This document shows, piece by piece, positions 47,772-57,982 of a DNA stretch of 64,000 bases. The stretch lies in assembly GCF_001949145.1 (NCBI RefSeq), contig NW_019091362.1:9125307-9189306 (forward strand), in the 5' to 3' direction. The position numbers and the translations under genes were made by a program. The notes under the pieces are model-generated. The model did no database searches. It saw nothing but the letters and a program-made list of their open reading frames with translations, and had not been told where the DNA came from. How positions within the stretch are numbered: the first letter of the stretch is position 1; every line of letters begins with the position of its first letter. The DNA is from Acanthaster planci. Its lineage: Eukaryota; Echinodermata; Asteroidea; Valvatida; Acanthasteridae.

Positions 47772-48839
47772 TAGGGGAAGGCCCACGTCACACCTCCGTT
47801 GTTCATCTGCACGCAGTGTTTGAAGATAATACAAGCACAGTCAGCGTAGCTCCGCCCAGCGTGTACATGTATGTACACGCCCAGAGGAATGGTCCTGTGT
47901 CCCGCATATCCTATTTCCGTGTGATGTGGTTTGTGTCCCGTATCGCGGAATGAACTGTGGAAGGTCTTGGAACCCAGACTACGCATATCCCTACAAATGA
48001 GCATAGAGTGGGCCAAAATACAAAAAGAAAATTAAATGTACGATAACAGTGCTTAAAAAAGTCTAGAAATGTTTTGTGCACAAATCATTGAAACATTGAG
48101 GTCCAGTGTCTTGGATGGCATCATACTTTTGCTCATGAATATGCAAATAGCATAGCATTGGCATTAAACCAAAAAGCTCCAAAATATGGGTTAAAATAGC
48201 AAAACAAAAATTAAAATGGGATTAACTGGAACCCAAATGTGTAATTTAAAGGGTTTTAGTAAAATTTAATGAAATATTTCTATTTCGTGGTCCCTTAAAC
48301 TCAACAAAGTGACCCGTATTGGCTGAGAGGGTTTTCAGTGTAATGATCTCCCACTCTCCCACCGAATTCCATTTTTTTTTCATTCTTAGCATCTGCGAAA
48401 TAGGAAAAAATTGTTAACAGCTAAAAAAATGGGATGCACTCTCTCAGGAGGCCACGTTTCGAAAAACCTATTCAATTTATGTATTTCTTAGCACCAGGGT
48501 TGTTTTAGGAATAATTAGTTGTCCACATGAAATGACCAAATCGCAATGGATTTTAACCAAACTTAGTGTATAAAAATTTCATAAGTACCTCTTTTAATGT
48601 CCTTGGTTGTAATGGGAAAAGAGCCAATCAAAATTGTTCCAAATATACCACAGCAACAAGAAAATCTAATCCCAAGGTTTCCGTACGATCGTGACGTCAC
48701 AGTGTCGTCATCATATGATCTTTATTAATGATTTCAATTTTTAACGTTGGAAAAACGAAGGCCTGTCTATTCTTGTGAGAATTCGTTGACAGCACGATGG
48801 AGTGTAATAAAGCGATTCGATGATTCAAATATCTAACAA
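47772..48839. other. Non-coding stretch, nothing recognised
   Basis: Short ORFs only; no repeat or RNA gene noticed. Confidence 0.4.
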
Positions 48840-49200
48840 TATTCCATGATAACTCTTCACGATCCAGTCTATCGAAACAATGACGCACACAATCTTAGGC
48901 AGTCCATATGACAAGTGTTATTTGGCACAATCCTGTATATATCAAAAACTCTGCAGTTTAACTCAATCACCCATGTTTGTAACTGACACAAATTCAAAGC
49001 TTTCTTTGCAATATTGGACATGCGTGTACAGATATGTATTGTGCACTTAAACTTTATCACCGTACCGCGGTGTAAAGTAATTCAATTACGATAGAAGCTA
49101 CTTTTTAGTTTCAAAAACAAAAACTCTGCAAAACGAGTCACTTCAAAATGCTTCTTTGACGTTTTATAATGGAAGTAAAAGTGTCTATTCTTGTGAAACT
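48840..49200 (+). repeat. Local repeat family R48, copy 1
   Basis: Begins CCATGATAACTCTTCACG, continues AATCTTAGGCAGTCCAT and TGTTATTTGGCACAA, and ends CCGCGGTGTAAAGTAATT and TTCAAAATGCTTCTTTGACG. The same order is found at 51555-52190. Confidence 0.75.
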
Positions 49201-49449
49201 TCGGTAACATCTTGACATGATGAAGCGATTTTCAGATCCCGTATTACGTCACCGTTTTTACAAACAGACACAAACACAAATATCAAAAATGACGTGTTTT
49301 AGATTATTTTTTTACTGTTTCTCTTGAAATATGGCACTCCACCATGTTGACATATTTTCTCAAGCTTTACATTATTCATGTTCATCAGGGTCACAGTAGA
49401 CCGATTGCGCCAGCTAAGTCACGTGACCTATAGTGAGACATCAACAACC

Positions 49450-50310
49450 ATGGCGCGGGTCGGGTCGGGTCGGTTAAGCTATATTGTGAAAAAAAAAACG
49501 AAATAAACTGAAAATAACCGAAAAACCGAAACGCAGAATTCACGCGATGAATTTACTTTTTCTAGCTTCAGATTACTGTATAGCCAAATTTATATGTTTG
49601 TAGCAGCAGTGACGCGGCACATCAAAATAAACAAGCGAACACAAACTGTACTACTATTTTGAGTACACCGGAAACGCAGTCGCGCACAGCCACACACAAA
49701 CTTCAAGCCAGTTCGGCCAACTCACAAGATTGGACGATTTTTCTTTCTGGGAAACACGAGGCAGATAAAATAGAGAAAGTTACTACGGGGATGTAGTCAC
49801 CGATTCTGCATACTGTGTTTATATTTTGTTTCGTGCAATCGAAAAGACGATTACAAATCTTATTCAAACAAACGTTTGAATACACAAAACATCTGAAAAT
49901 ACTTTGTGCACGCATACGATGAAAAATCGTGAAATGCGCAATTGCGCATGCAGTTGGAATACTGAACTGTGTGCACAGACGTGCAGCAACTTTATAGCGC
50001 AGGTCACTCGTTAAGATATAGGGCAACACGGCACGACTACGTCTGACAAGTATATTCATATGTTAAAATAGGCAATACTGGCACAAAACGGATACAATTT
50101 TGTATGGAACAACGGATAATTAGCCCAAACAAGACGTTCGGATTTTTTTCGGATTCGGTTACGTTTATGTCGTTTCGGGTCGGTTTTTCCCTAATTTCTT
50201 GTCGGATACCCGGGTCGGGGCGGTTTAGAGAGTTCAGATCGGTTTCGGTTCGGATTCGGTTTATGTCTTTAATGTTTCGGGTCGGCCTAGTCAACCCAAT
50301 CCCATGCATT
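49450..50310. repeat. GGGTCGG-rich segment
   Basis: Short runs of GGGTCGGGTCGG at 49458-49478 and many CGGTTT/CGGGTCGG words at 50140-50290, on both sides of an AT-rich middle. It looks like low-complexity or transposon sequence; no coding domain seen. Confidence 0.4.
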
Positions 50311-50899
50311 TAATTACTGCGTAGGTGCTGAAAGTCATCCGAGTGCTAAAGTTGAAACGTGGTCATGGTGGTATTATCACGTGATTTGAATATTTATCAT
50401 TTTCCCATAGCATTTTTGCCGCTGCAACGTGCTTGCCCAATTTAAATCAACTTGCACAGTCTCCCACGGAAGGAAACTTTGTAGATGATTTTTGGTCACG
50501 TGACACCAGTTTAATTTTGCAGTCTCCACAGGCCGTTATAAACTACATTCGGATCAGTTTGAGAGCAAGCGCGATTGTATAGTAAAAATAGTGGCAACCT
50601 TGGTGTTCAGCGTTCATGTGTCACGTGACTCGACCTTAAAGATGCATTCCTTAATATACAAAGGTTGGTACTCTCCAGAGGTACACATGCGATCAAATTG
50701 AGAGCACATTATGTTCATCGGTGGGGATGTGTTATATGATGTTGATGAAGTCCTTTGTCTGGAGACAATACCTGGAAGGTGCACTTGTGACAAGCTACTA
50801 CTCACAGAACTAGAATAATAGTCAAAGTATGATTAGGTCAATGGGCAGGGGATGTGTCGCCAAGTATGTTGATGCGTTCGTGTGACAATGCTCTAAAGA

Positions 50900-51150
50900 C
50901 ACCCACTTCACAGACCAATATATCAAAACAACGATCCCAGAAAATCGTTTTCAATCCACATAACAGATGGTATTTGGCATAAATGACAGGGTCTTGGATC
51001 TATGAAAACTCTTCGATGTTATCAAATGGATATCACCGGAAAGTCCGTGTTTGTACTTGAAACAAATTTGAAGCTCTACTTGCAATACTGGATATGCGTA
51101 GTTGTGTGACTTGCTCATTCTACCGCGGTGCAAAGTAGTACAATATTACA
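50900..51150 (+). repeat. Local repeat family R48, copy 2 (diverged, short)
   Basis: Shares ATTTGGCA, AACTCTTCGATG-like, GCAATACTGGATATGCGT and ACCGCGGTGCAAAGTA with the other copies. Confidence 0.55.
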
Positions 51151-51554
51151 AAAGACGCTGCTCAAAGGTTTGGAAACGAAAACTGCCCGAGATGGTTCTG
51201 TCTTTTCAGAAGACACAAACGATTATGCAGTTTCATATTACTTTGTTGTTTGGTTTTGCAGTGTGGAAAGGTTGCCAATAAGAATTACTCAGACTGAGCT
51301 CAAGAGCTAACCCTGAAATATATATTTTTTCTTCAGCGGACTGCAAAGACAAGTACATATTTGTTTCGGAATTTCCATGCTTTTCTCCGTAAAGAAATCG
51401 TCAGTGATATGGGAAAAATTATCAATTCGCTTAATGATACACCTGCCAAAATGAGGAGACTGAATGCTGACAATGCCCGAGCCGGCGCGTCCATTCTCGA
51501 TCTCCTGAGCTGGTCTTAAACGCACAAGCATGCACACATTTTTGTTCCCTTGTT

Positions 51555-52190
51555 CCATGATAACTCTTCACGGGCCAGTTTATCCGTAGAGCAAGGACCA
51601 GTTCCTTGCTCTGTGGTAAATTGAAACACGGACCATTAAATGGTCCGTGATTGAAACAACGACGCACAGGATCTTAGGCAGTCCATAATGACAGGTGTTA
51701 TTTGGCACAAACATATAATCCTGTACACATTTTAAAACTTTGCAGTGTCGTGAAATAGATGTCACATTCAAAGCATGGCCCAATTTCATGGCACTGTTTA
51801 CCGGTACCGCAGAATTTCCCGCTTACGATCTCCATTATGTGCTAACTGCGCAAGCAGAAAAAAATTCTAACCCTTAGTCATGGATGTACATGTACGTATG
51901 CGCACAAGCCAAAAATTCCTCGCTAACCCGTGAAATACGTTCGCCGTAAGCACAGAATTTCTGCTACGGGAAGTGCCGATTTTTCGTGAAATTGGGCTCT
52001 GGTTGCAATATTGGATATGGGTGTATGTATGTTTTGTGCAATTCAACTTGATCACTTTACCTCGGTGGAAAGTAATTACATTACACGATAGAATCTACTT
52101 TTAGTTTAAAAACAAAAAACCTCTGCCAAACAAGGTACTTCAAAATGCTTCTTTGACGCTTTATAGTTGAAGTAGGAGTGTTTATTTTTG
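51555..52190 (+). repeat. Local repeat family R48, copy 3 (with hairpin insertion)
   Basis: The longest copy, collinear with 48840-49200 from CCATGATAACTCTTCACG to TTCAAAATGCTTCTTTGACG, with extra internal sequence including the hairpin pair at 51588-51649. Confidence 0.75.
51588..51649. other. Two adjacent perfect hairpins
   Basis: AGAGCAAGGA (51588-51597) pairs with TCCTTGCTCT (51603-51612) around a 5-nt loop. CACGGACCATT (51627-51637) pairs with AATGGTCCGTG (51639-51649) around one base. The second is bracketed by direct repeats TTGAAACA (51621-51628 and 51651-51658). Copy 1 of R48 lacks this block. Confidence 0.8.
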
Positions 52191-52563
52191 TCGTCATAGA
52201 AACATTTTCTAAATCTCATTATTACGTCATAATTTCATGAAGTGACACAAACACAAAATGTCAGAAATGACTTTGTTTCGATTAATTTTTTTTTACTAAT
52301 TTCTTTTAAAACATCACACTTCAGCATTTTGACATGTTTCCTCAAGGTTAACATTATTAATGTTTGTGAAGGTCACAATTACATTAATGCTGTTTGGTTA
52401 AAAATCTCTAACGTATGTGTTGTCACGAAGAGACACAAATCTGACTGTCCCTCGCACATGTACAAAATGAATTGACTGGAATGGCCGAAAGGTAGGTCAG
52501 CTGGAATTTTGTTTTGTTTTCAAGAAGAGACACCCTGATCTTTGTTACACACAACTGCGCTCA

Positions 52564-52748
52564 CAAAGGCGGATCCGGGAGGGGGAAAGGGAGCACCCCC
52601 CCCCCAAAAAATGAGGATTTTTTTTTTAACTCAGCAGCTGTTTAATTGTAACTAGTGCAATCAGTTAATGCAAAAGTGCACCAGGGACTTTTTCCGGGGA
52701 CGCTCCATACTTGTTCCCCCCCCCCTCCTGGGTCGAGATCCGCCCTTG
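52564..52748. mobile_element. hAT-like MITE
   Basis: Inverted ends CAAAGGCGGATCC..GGGAGGGGG and CAAGGGCGGATCT..GGAGGGGG. The flanks TGCGCTCA (52556-52563) and TGCGCGCG (52749-52756) resemble a decayed 8-bp target duplication. It contains a C-run/A-run junction. 185 bp, non-coding. Confidence 0.6.
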
Positions 52749-52894
52749 TGCGCGCGCAAACATAGTGCCCCTCCCAATGGAGAAACCACGATGAACAGAA
52801 GGGTCAGAACGTAGGATGCGTACGGATGTGCATATTTACTCAATGTTTTCGGCTAATCAACCTATTTGCTCTTCTCAGAGGTTTTATGTTAACG

Positions 52895-53000
52895 GTTTTG
52901 AGTTGCTTCTATCATAATTTCATTACTTTCCACCGCGGTAGAATGATCAAGTTAAATTGTACAATATCCATACGCATATCTACGAAAGCCTTGTAGTGTC
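52895..53000 (-). repeat. Local repeat family R48, copy 4 (inverted)
   Basis: The reverse complement reads GATATGCGTATGGATATTGT, AACTTGATCATTCTACCGCG, GTGGAAAGTAATG and GATAGAAGC, matching the 3' part of copy 3. Confidence 0.65.
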
Positions 53001-53039
53001 ATGAAGTATATTATTTTTTTCAAAAGTGAACTATATTTT

Positions 53040-53255
53040 TTATAGGAGTCTGTTTTTAGGAGATTTCTTCCACCTCGTTGCTACGAGATGTATTTTCTCC
53101 AAAGCTAATTTGTTCGAGACATATATTATCCAGTTCGTTCTTATAAGATCTATATTTAGAAACGTTGTCTCTGTTTTTGGAAACGAATCGTTTTTACAAG
53201 ATATATTTTGCAATGAATTTGTTTTATGAGATATATTTTGTCCAAGTTGATTTTC
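53040..53255. repeat. Degenerate minisatellite-like array
   Basis: About five imperfect units containing GTTnnTAnnAGATnTATnTT separated by 40-50 bp. AT-rich, no coding domain. Confidence 0.45.
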
Positions 53256-53420
53256 AGCGAATTTCTATCATCAGGTGTGAATCCGTTTCAAACATTGTGC
53301 GGTGGCTTCGCTTTGGACACGAATATAGTTTTGCGAATGGCATGGTGGTCATTTATGATCCACGAGGACTGTTTGTGCTCCTAGTAGAAGAGGAAATGAT
53401 GACTAGGATTTTTATGCAGG

Positions 53421-53588
53421 TATAGCAAATAATGAATATTTCACATTCGTGCAATGGTAAGAATAACTTCACAAGGTGACAGATGGAAGGGTCGTTTCAT
53501 GAAATGGAATGCTAATTTTCATCTGCCACCTCTTGAAATTATTCTTAATACCACCGCACGAATATGAAATATTCATCATTTGTATATC
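53421..53588. mobile_element. Foldback MITE with arms of about 70 bp
   Basis: Left TATAGCAAATAATGAATATT and inverted right TATACAAATGATGAATATTT begin long imperfect arms (both containing ATTCGTGC and AGAATAA-TTC). TA lies at both borders, so a TA target duplication is possible. Confidence 0.75.
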
Positions 53589-54167
53589 GGCCTATTGAGG
53601 ATCATAGACCTGGAGATCTATGGAGACCGCGACGGAACGAATCACATAAAAAAATCTTCGGGAACTTACACTTGTCTAGTCTGGTTCCCTGCTTAAAGAT
53701 TCCCCGACGACGCTTGATAAAAAGTCTTAGGTCAGGCATCGCCCACGGATATAAATAGATATGACGCAAGGGTCAGGGGTCACAAGTTGAGGGCCCGGGT
53801 GTTTTCAAATTCATCAGTGGCAACATCTCAAAAATGAGGCTATTCCCATATCCAGTGGGCAATACTGCAAGTGTGTCCCCACTATGAGAGCATGTTTCAG
53901 GCATCTGCATTTCGGCTAAGGTGACCTTCGATTTCAGTGTATAAAGTCAAATATTGTAGGATCAACAGTCATATGCAGCAAGGTATGAGACGGAGAGAAA
54001 CCCCCCCCCTGCTTTGTGTTGGTCATTGTCTCGCAGGAATCTGGGGAATTCCTTTCAGACATCTTGGGGGATGTGTTAAGTAANCGAACATGCCGAATGG
54101 AGATCCCGGACCCTCGTAGAATAGTCAGAATCTTAGGGTCTGGTATCCAGACTAGCACTAGTCTTAT

Positions 54168-54332
54168 CAGCTGAGCATCCATATGGCGGACATGTGCCAC
54201 ACACGCCTTGACTCAAGGCTAGTACATGTACATGTACTCACACGGTACGGTACGGTCGCACTGTACCAGCTGAGCATCCATATGGTGCACTCGCGCTACA
54301 CACGCCTTGACTCAAGGCTAGTACTCACACGG
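54168..54332. repeat. Two tandem units of period 99, each with an AP-1-type palindrome
   Basis: Units 54168-54245 and 54267-54332 share CAGCTGAGCATCCATATGG, ACACACGCCTTGACTCAAGG and CTAGTAC...TCACACGG. Each holds the palindrome GCCTTGACTCAAGGC, whose centre is the AP-1 site TGACTCA (54209-54215 and 54308-54314). Confidence 0.8.
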
Positions 54333-54350
54333 CCTTTGTACGTGGGTGTC

Positions 54351-54708
54351 ATTGGTTCATTGGCTTGTTGGGTGGAGCTTATGCAAATCCCTGGCGTCCG
54401 CGCGTAAATTGAACGGAAATCGTTTGCGCCGAAACTATGGTTTGCTACAAATCTTACGGAATTTTTCACGAATGCTTCCCAGTTAAATGACTCTGATTCA
54501 ACATTTAGGGAACTACTTGTTAGTGTAACAAGAAAGGGAAGGTTTTCTGAAGCAGAACTCTTATGAAGGATATCTTTATACGCAAGTTGTGCGAGTCAGA
54601 ATTTCGGTCATCGGTTCAGTGGCGCGCCATATTTTGTCAACGCGCCGGTTGGCTAATGCTAACGCTGTTCTCCTCCAGCTTCACACAATAACGTCCGGTG
54701 AAAAAGGG
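54351..54708 (+). promoter_or_regulatory. Candidate promoter and 5' untranslated exon of the E2F7/8 gene
   Basis: Two inverted CCAAT boxes (ATTGG at 54351-54355 and 54359-54363) precede a CpG-rich stretch (gcgtccgcgcg, tttgcgccgaaa, ggcgcgccat), and a good donor AGGG/GTAAGC closes a possible exon at 54708. The first coding exon of E2F7/8 begins at an acceptor (57421), so an upstream untranslated exon must exist. The assignment is inference. Confidence 0.35.
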
Positions 54709-55320
54709 GTAAGCAAATCGTGAAAATAGCTTGTTGAAAAAGAGCAATGCAGACCTGATTGTTTGCCTTTCAACTTGTATTTCATTTATAAAGTCTGTAG
54801 TGAATGTTCTTCTTTTCCAGTGTACATGTAGCTTCGTAGAGTCTCAGACATTAGGGCCTAGCTACTAAAACTGATCATGGCGCTGATCATGGCGCAAGGA
54901 ATAAAACACATCTTCCATGGTAGGCCCCTACATGTATCATTAATGATTTTAGGAGTAAGACCTAGTCTATCATGTCTATAGACAGACTTGGCTAACTTGG
55001 TCACTTGGTGGGCGTTATTATTATAAACGGTTGCGTCCGGGGAAGGAGTTACAATGTATATTACCTTCACTGACATACGCTTAGGCCTACATGATGTATA
55101 CTGGAAGTTTTTAAAAATTATTTCCTTATTTTAGGCACATTTTAACATGTTAAGAGTTCCTTAAAAAGAATAATCGGTGTTCCTACATTTTGGTGGGCCT
55201 AAGTTCCCCAAGTGATTTCTTTCATTTGTGACAAGTGACTAATAGTAGTACTCGACTCTTAGTACTAGTACTACTGTGAAAAACAGGTACATGTGCATGA
55301 ATGTAATGTGCATGAATGTA
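54709..55320. other. Non-coding stretch, possible first intron of E2F7/8
   Basis: No ORF or repeat recognised before the transposon. Confidence 0.35.
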
Positions 55321-56385
55321 ATCGAATTGGGTCAATTCATGCCCGGGACAACTCATACCCCAGAAATGATGCCCTAGTCAATTCGTGCATGTGCTCCAGT
55401 CAATTCCTACCCCAGTCAACTCGTACCCACGTAAACTTGTACCCAGGACCACTCACACCCAGGACCACTCACACCCAGTGTACTCCATATAATTTAAGAA
55501 GTGATGACACTCTTCTATTTAATGACACTTATTTGGTGACTTGTGGGGCATTACATTTTTGTACTTTTTCACTAAACTCAGTGATGCTCCTCGGGTACAA
55601 GTTGACATTGTCCTCATTCGATTTTCCTTTATTCAACTTGTGTGTACACTTGTATGCACATTTGAAGCCTGTTTGATGTACTTAAAAGTTTATTTGTTGC
55701 CAACCATTGCAGACAAAAGAGTAAGGCTAACGCAGTTAATGAAAAGTATGGAAGCACACATTCTTTTTTTCTATTATAGCCTGATGGTATCAAATTCTTG
55801 AATACTTGTTTTTATTTGAAAACGTCAACTTTCTGGCACAAATTTACGCCACTCCCCCTTCAAATTACTGAATTAAACAAAAATAAATAAAATCCATTGA
55901 AGGCTTGCCCTAAGGCCTGATGAAATCTTCCAATCCAAACTATTAAAAACCCACTTAAAATACTTTAAATTATGAAACCAACCCATTAAAAAGCGACATA
56001 AAAAAAATAAAAGACCGAAAAGAACAAATGTGCAATGAAATAAACCATACAATCCCACAAAAGATATTCTGATTAAACTAAAAGCTATTCTCCCAAAATA
56101 AACAAGGGGATAGCTGTTTACTTTGAAGAGCAAACTGGCATTGTGCTGGGAACCACTCCCAAAATAAAGAAACCCTTTGTTACTTGACTCGCTAGTGTTT
56201 AAAGATGAAACATGGGCACGGGCGTACTGAGCAAGGTTGACTAGGGCAAGAGTTTACATGGGCTCGAGTTGGCTTGGGTACCGGGTACGAGCTGACTCGG
56301 GCTCAAGTTGACCAGGGTTAGGGGACTTGGGTATGAATTGACTTGGTTACAAGTCATCCCAGGTAAGAGATGACCCAAATTCGAT
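55321..56385. mobile_element. 1.07-kb DNA transposon with inverted subterminal arrays
   Basis: Ends ATCGAATTGGGTCAATTC and, inverted, ATCGAATTTGGGTCATCTC. Each end carries about 170 bp of degenerate units of the form GTCAAYTCRTRCCC; the left array (55330-55480) is in one orientation and the right (56215-56380) is the complement. The AT-rich middle has no transposase. No target duplication was resolved. Confidence 0.75.
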
Positions 56386-57420
56386 TTGATAAGGCTACAT
56401 GTTGTTATTCACCATACAAGTAGGTTACTGTCCATGGAAATACTTGTATGTGAAGTTGGAGCATTTTTAGACTGCATGGATACAATGCGAATTGTATTTT
56501 TCTGTGAACTTGTCACCCTTTTTTTACACAGAGAGCATTGAACTGATTGTTGTTTCTTTATTCTTTTAATGGGATGAGTGGTTAGGGCATGCAGCTCCCA
56601 AAGTGAGGTGCACGTTTCATTTCGCAGGCTGTCGTTGGGTTTTATTTTGTATTCTAGGCAGGCTAGAGTTGCCAGTTTTTTCTACGTTAAAAAGTCTCAA
56701 TATGATCTTCAGCTTATGAAAATAAATCTTTGCTTACATCCTGGGTATTTTATTTTTGTCTGTTTGATCTGTAGCTCTGGGGAATTTTTAAAGGGAAAGA
56801 GTCCCAACATAGAGGGATCCCAATACGATGCTCTTAGCGTCAATTTGCGCACTTCTGCATTTGAAAGCAAGGCTGTATGTGTCAGCTTCAATTCTTAATA
56901 CAATCAGACGATTGAAAGTAAGGAGTCAAGACACAAAATACATAAAGGTGTGTTAAATTCAGACTTTTCAGGCCGCAAATTTTTGTGGAAGAGTCTTTCA
57001 GGATGGCTCGACATGTAAAAACCAAAAGAAAAAATAACGACAATTTACCGCAAACTCACGCACCTGCGATGGTCGTGTATCTTGTGCACTGGGCGTGGTT
57101 TAAACTGAAGCGGTGTCACACTTTACAAACCGGATACTGCATGTACTGTGTCGCCTCCGCAGGTGCGCGCAATGAAGTTCAACATAGAGAGCCTCGGTTT
57201 CGATGCGGATATGTGCAGACGGCGCTAATGTGAAATCCCTCTATTGCCATAAGCATGGAACCGAATTCGAGCAGACAATAACACTGGAAGCATGGAACAA
57301 GACAAAGATTTCATGGTCAACTTCTGGTTCCCCCAAACACTCTGTGCGCGTGTTCAATTGCGAGGGACTTTTCCACGGTCCAATATCCACCGCCAAAAGT
57401 TTTTATTTCTGTTTGTGCAG
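56386..57420. other. Non-coding stretch before the first E2F7/8 coding exon
   Basis: Short ORFs only. It ends in the acceptor ctgtttgtgcag. Possibly part of intron 1 of the gene. Confidence 0.4.
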
Positions 57421-57982
57421 ATTGGAAGATGGCAGATTTGGCTTCCAGCATGTCAAGCTTTCTGTTTCCTGAGGGATTTCAGCCACTTGATGGATGTGAT
57501 GAGGACCTTAATACTGAACCAGTCATCAGGTTATCGTCTTTCCAGCAACATAACCAGATGGAGAAAGGAGACAAGACCCTCAGTGTATCGTTCCAGGAAC
57601 CACTTTCTGACGAAAATCCCTTTCTTGTCGGTCAGGAAGTAGCTGTTCAGATGGAGCCCGAAGTGAGCCCATCAACGCCGAACAAACCCTCAGGACTCCT
57701 GCCGTGTCTGAGCCCGCTGACACCCACCACCAACCTCAAGGTGCTAATCAGTGCTGCCAGTCCAGAGATTCGGGGCCTGGATTCTCGGCGGCAGTTGGCC
57801 CTCTTCAGTGCTGTCACAGACCACACATCCCTGCAGGAAGAACAAGTCGTGGTTGCAGGAATGGGGGACATGCAGGAGGAAGAGGTGGAGACAGATTGCA
57901 TGTCACAAGGAGAGGATGGCGTCGAAGAGGGTGACAAACCAATCAACCGGAAGGCCAAATCGCTGGGTCTCCTTTGCCAAAG
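57421..57982 (+). CDS. E2F7/8: E2F7/8 exon 1 (first coding)
   Basis: Begins at acceptor ctgtttgtgcag (57420); ATG at 57429 follows eight untranslated bases (GGAAGATGG, G at -3 and +4 for Kozak). 184 codons plus two bases; donor AAAG/GTACTG. Encodes the acidic N-terminus and the first residues of DNA-binding domain 1 (KSLGLLCQR). Confidence 0.88.

Noticed and set aside
54400-54720. E2F autoregulatory sites near the candidate promoter
   Set aside because: tttgcgccgaaa and ggcgcgcca are GC-rich but do not fit the TTTSSCGC consensus exactly, so no E2F site is called.
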